DNA of 64,000 nt from positions 956,001 through 1,020,000 of the forward strand of contig NZ_AP025226.1 in the NCBI RefSeq assembly GCF_020886315.1, read 5' to 3'. Shown here piece after piece: positions 62,913 through 64,000 of this stretch. Position 1 is the first letter of the stretch. Every line of letters begins with the position of its first letter. The position numbers and the translations under genes are program-made. A model generated the notes under the pieces. It saw only the letters and a list, made by a program, of their open reading frames with translations. It made no database searches and had not been told where the DNA came from. This DNA comes from Saccharolobus caldissimus (GTDB lineage: Archaea > Thermoproteota > Thermoprotei_A > Sulfolobales > Sulfolobaceae).

Positions 62913-63494
62913 ATGAGCAGTTCTTTATACGATTTACTCATCTTCTTTACAATTCCCAGAAGAGTCCATGATATAAGGAGAAATTTTAGACGTAAGATTG
63001 ATAACATTTTAAATTTCTTATTGTCCGCTAATGTTATAGAGAAGAAGGGTAAATATTATGTTCTAAATAAATCTTTTCCATTAATCTTATCTAGCATCAA
63101 GGTAAATGATTTAGAAAAATATTGCCAGATTAATGGACAAGGAGTTGTTATTTCCAGTAGAAATATAGATAAAATACAAATTATATCTAGATCTTATTCT
63201 ACTAAAATTAGCGAAAAAGACATAAGATGTAGGGGATCAATGATAGATTTTAATATTATCTTTGAGAGAATTGATAAAATCTCCTTTAATGATACTCTCT
63301 TCACATCCATTTATCTTCCCTTTCCGTCTTTAGAATTAAGTATAATTATTGAAGGGATTAAAAGAATGATTGTATTTGAAAGTAATATTTCTCACATCGT
63401 ACCATTTTATAGGGAGAAGGAGATAGAAATTAATGATAATATTTTTAAGTGGATGATGGTTAAACCAGGATTTTATGGTGCCATTTTAAGATAA
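62913..63494 (+). CDS. Uncharacterised protein, possible winged-helix N-terminus
   Basis: 193 residues. The first ~55 residues (SLYDLLIFFTIPRRVHDIRR, IDNILNFLLSANVIEKKGKY) form a helix-turn-helix-like region with a basic turn. The rest is beta-rich (GSMIDFNIIFERIDKISFND, PFPSLELSIIIEGIKRMIVF). It is possibly a distant relative of the leftward protein at 61163, with which it is divergent across the 1.07-kb gap. No named family. Confidence 0.5.
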   Translation: MSSSLYDLLIFFTIPRRVHDIRRNFRRKIDNILNFLLSANVIEKKGKYYVLNKSFPLILSSIKVNDLEKYCQINGQGVVISSRNIDKIQIISRSYSTKISEKDIRCRGSMIDFNIIFERIDKISFNDTLFTSIYLPFPSLELSIIIEGIKRMIVFESNISHIVPFYREKEIEINDNIFKWMMVKPGFYGAILR

Positions 63495-63646
63495 TGGAAA
63501 TACCATTTATTATAAAATATATTCAAGTTTATTTCATTAATTACAATTTTTAAATAATATAAATATAAAATGATAACACTATTGGCATGTAATCCATTCA
63601 CTAGTATTTTCCAATAAATTAAATTTACAATTTTTAAAACATAATA

Positions 63647-64000
63647 TCATATATCTAATTTATATAATATCATATATATTTTATTAACTTTAGGATAATT
63701 CACTAAAAATTTAACGCTATTGTTTTCTATCTTAAGTCTTTCCATGATTTTGTAATCTATTGGGATTAGTTTATCGTTAACCTTATCAGCCTCTACACCA
63801 AGTGCCTCGGTTATTGAGTATCCGTGAATTCTTATCCTTTGATCAGAAGTTAAGAATGGTCTAAGCTTATGGTTGCCTAAAGCAATGAGTAAATAAGGAT
63901 AATCTAAGAATCTTCTGACTAAGTCTAGAAATCCTCTCTTATCCTTTAATAGTTTATTGTATAATAAGATTTTCAGTTCTCTTTCATATATTTCTAATTC
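63647..64000 (-). CDS. Partial uncharacterised protein, runs off the window
   Basis: 117 C-terminal residues are visible in one open frame with a stop at 63647: GFLDLVRRFLDYPYLLIALG, NHKLRPFLTSDQRIRIHGYS, and AVGVEADK-like segment TEALGVEADKVNDKLIPIDY. The start lies beyond 64000. It is a charged, folded alpha/beta protein. I do not recognise the family. Confidence 0.6.
   Translation of the reverse strand, partial: ELEIYERELKILLYNKLLKDKRGFLDLVRRFLDYPYLLIALGNHKLRPFLTSDQRIRIHGYSITEALGVEADKVNDKLIPIDYKIMERLKIENNSVKFLVNYPKVNKIYMILYKLDI

Overview
The window is AT-rich, gene-dense chromosomal DNA from a thermoacidophilic crenarchaeon of the order Sulfolobales, most likely Saccharolobus/Sulfolobus (the solfataricus/islandicus group). 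The evidence is an Sso7d-type chromatin protein almost identical to the known Sulfolobus sequence, TATA boxes about 26-27 bases before many start codons (leaderless transcripts), GGTG/GGAG-type ribosome binding sites inside operons, frequent GTG/TTG starts, and a heavy load of insertion-sequence remnants. I see no rRNA, tRNA or CRISPR array.

Layout. 0-10 kb: a GNAT acetyltransferase, a zinc-ribbon protein, a GlcD-type FAD oxidase, a frameshifted Fe-S-type regulator with paired operator-like repeats, a small HExxH protein, an orphan molybdenum hydroxylase large subunit, and an Old Yellow Enzyme family oxidoreductase. 10-15 kb: a broken SWIM-finger gene, Sso7d, a sulfide:quinone-reductase-like flavoprotein, and a wrecked TnpB-like element. 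14.8-20.6 kb: an SRPBCC-like protein facing a ferritin-like/encapsulin fusion (an HK97-fold nanocompartment shell), a secreted or anchored beta-propeller protein, and a winged-helix/AAA-ATPase pair. 20.7-22.6 kb: an IS607-type element (serine recombinase plus TnpB). 22.8-28.6 kb: a coupled zinc-ribbon/coiled-coil gene pair, thioredoxin reductase, and a polytopic Fe-S membrane protein.

28.7-38.2 kb is a metabolic island. It encodes ETF beta and alpha, an acyl-CoA dehydrogenase, a second molybdenum hydroxylase large subunit, a four-cluster ferredoxin fused to a membrane anchor, and a four-subunit pyruvate/2-oxoacid:ferredoxin oxidoreductase. Together these could pass electrons from acyl-CoA, aldehyde and 2-oxoacid oxidation to ferredoxin and the membrane. 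38.2-47 kb carries a GT4-like glycosyltransferase and a GH15 glucosidase (glycogen or trehalose metabolism), an MscS channel, a drug-type MFS transporter, and a strongly codon-biased glutamate dehydrogenase.

47-56.6 kb is a mobile-element graveyard. An IS630-type element separates a methyltransferase from a HEPN toxin gene that also carries two stop codons, while its nucleotidyltransferase antitoxin stays intact. Beyond it lie a second IS, a PaREP1 protein, an N-terminally damaged transporter next to an intact amidohydrolase, and a truncated paralogue of the SRPBCC-like protein. 56.6-60.6 kb is a sugar operon: a GT2 glycosyltransferase and dTDP-rhamnose genes rfbD, rfbA and rfbB, with no rfbC. 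The end holds a MITE-like IS630 derivative, two uncharacterised genes around a 1.07-kb AT-rich gap, and a gene running off the edge.

The signals I rank highest are the ferritin-encapsulin fusion with its neighbours, the HEPN/MNT locus whose toxin is destroyed, and the energy-metabolism island. Much of the rest is ordinary Sulfolobus genome. Many small claims about decay (frameshifts) depend on the accuracy of the sequence.
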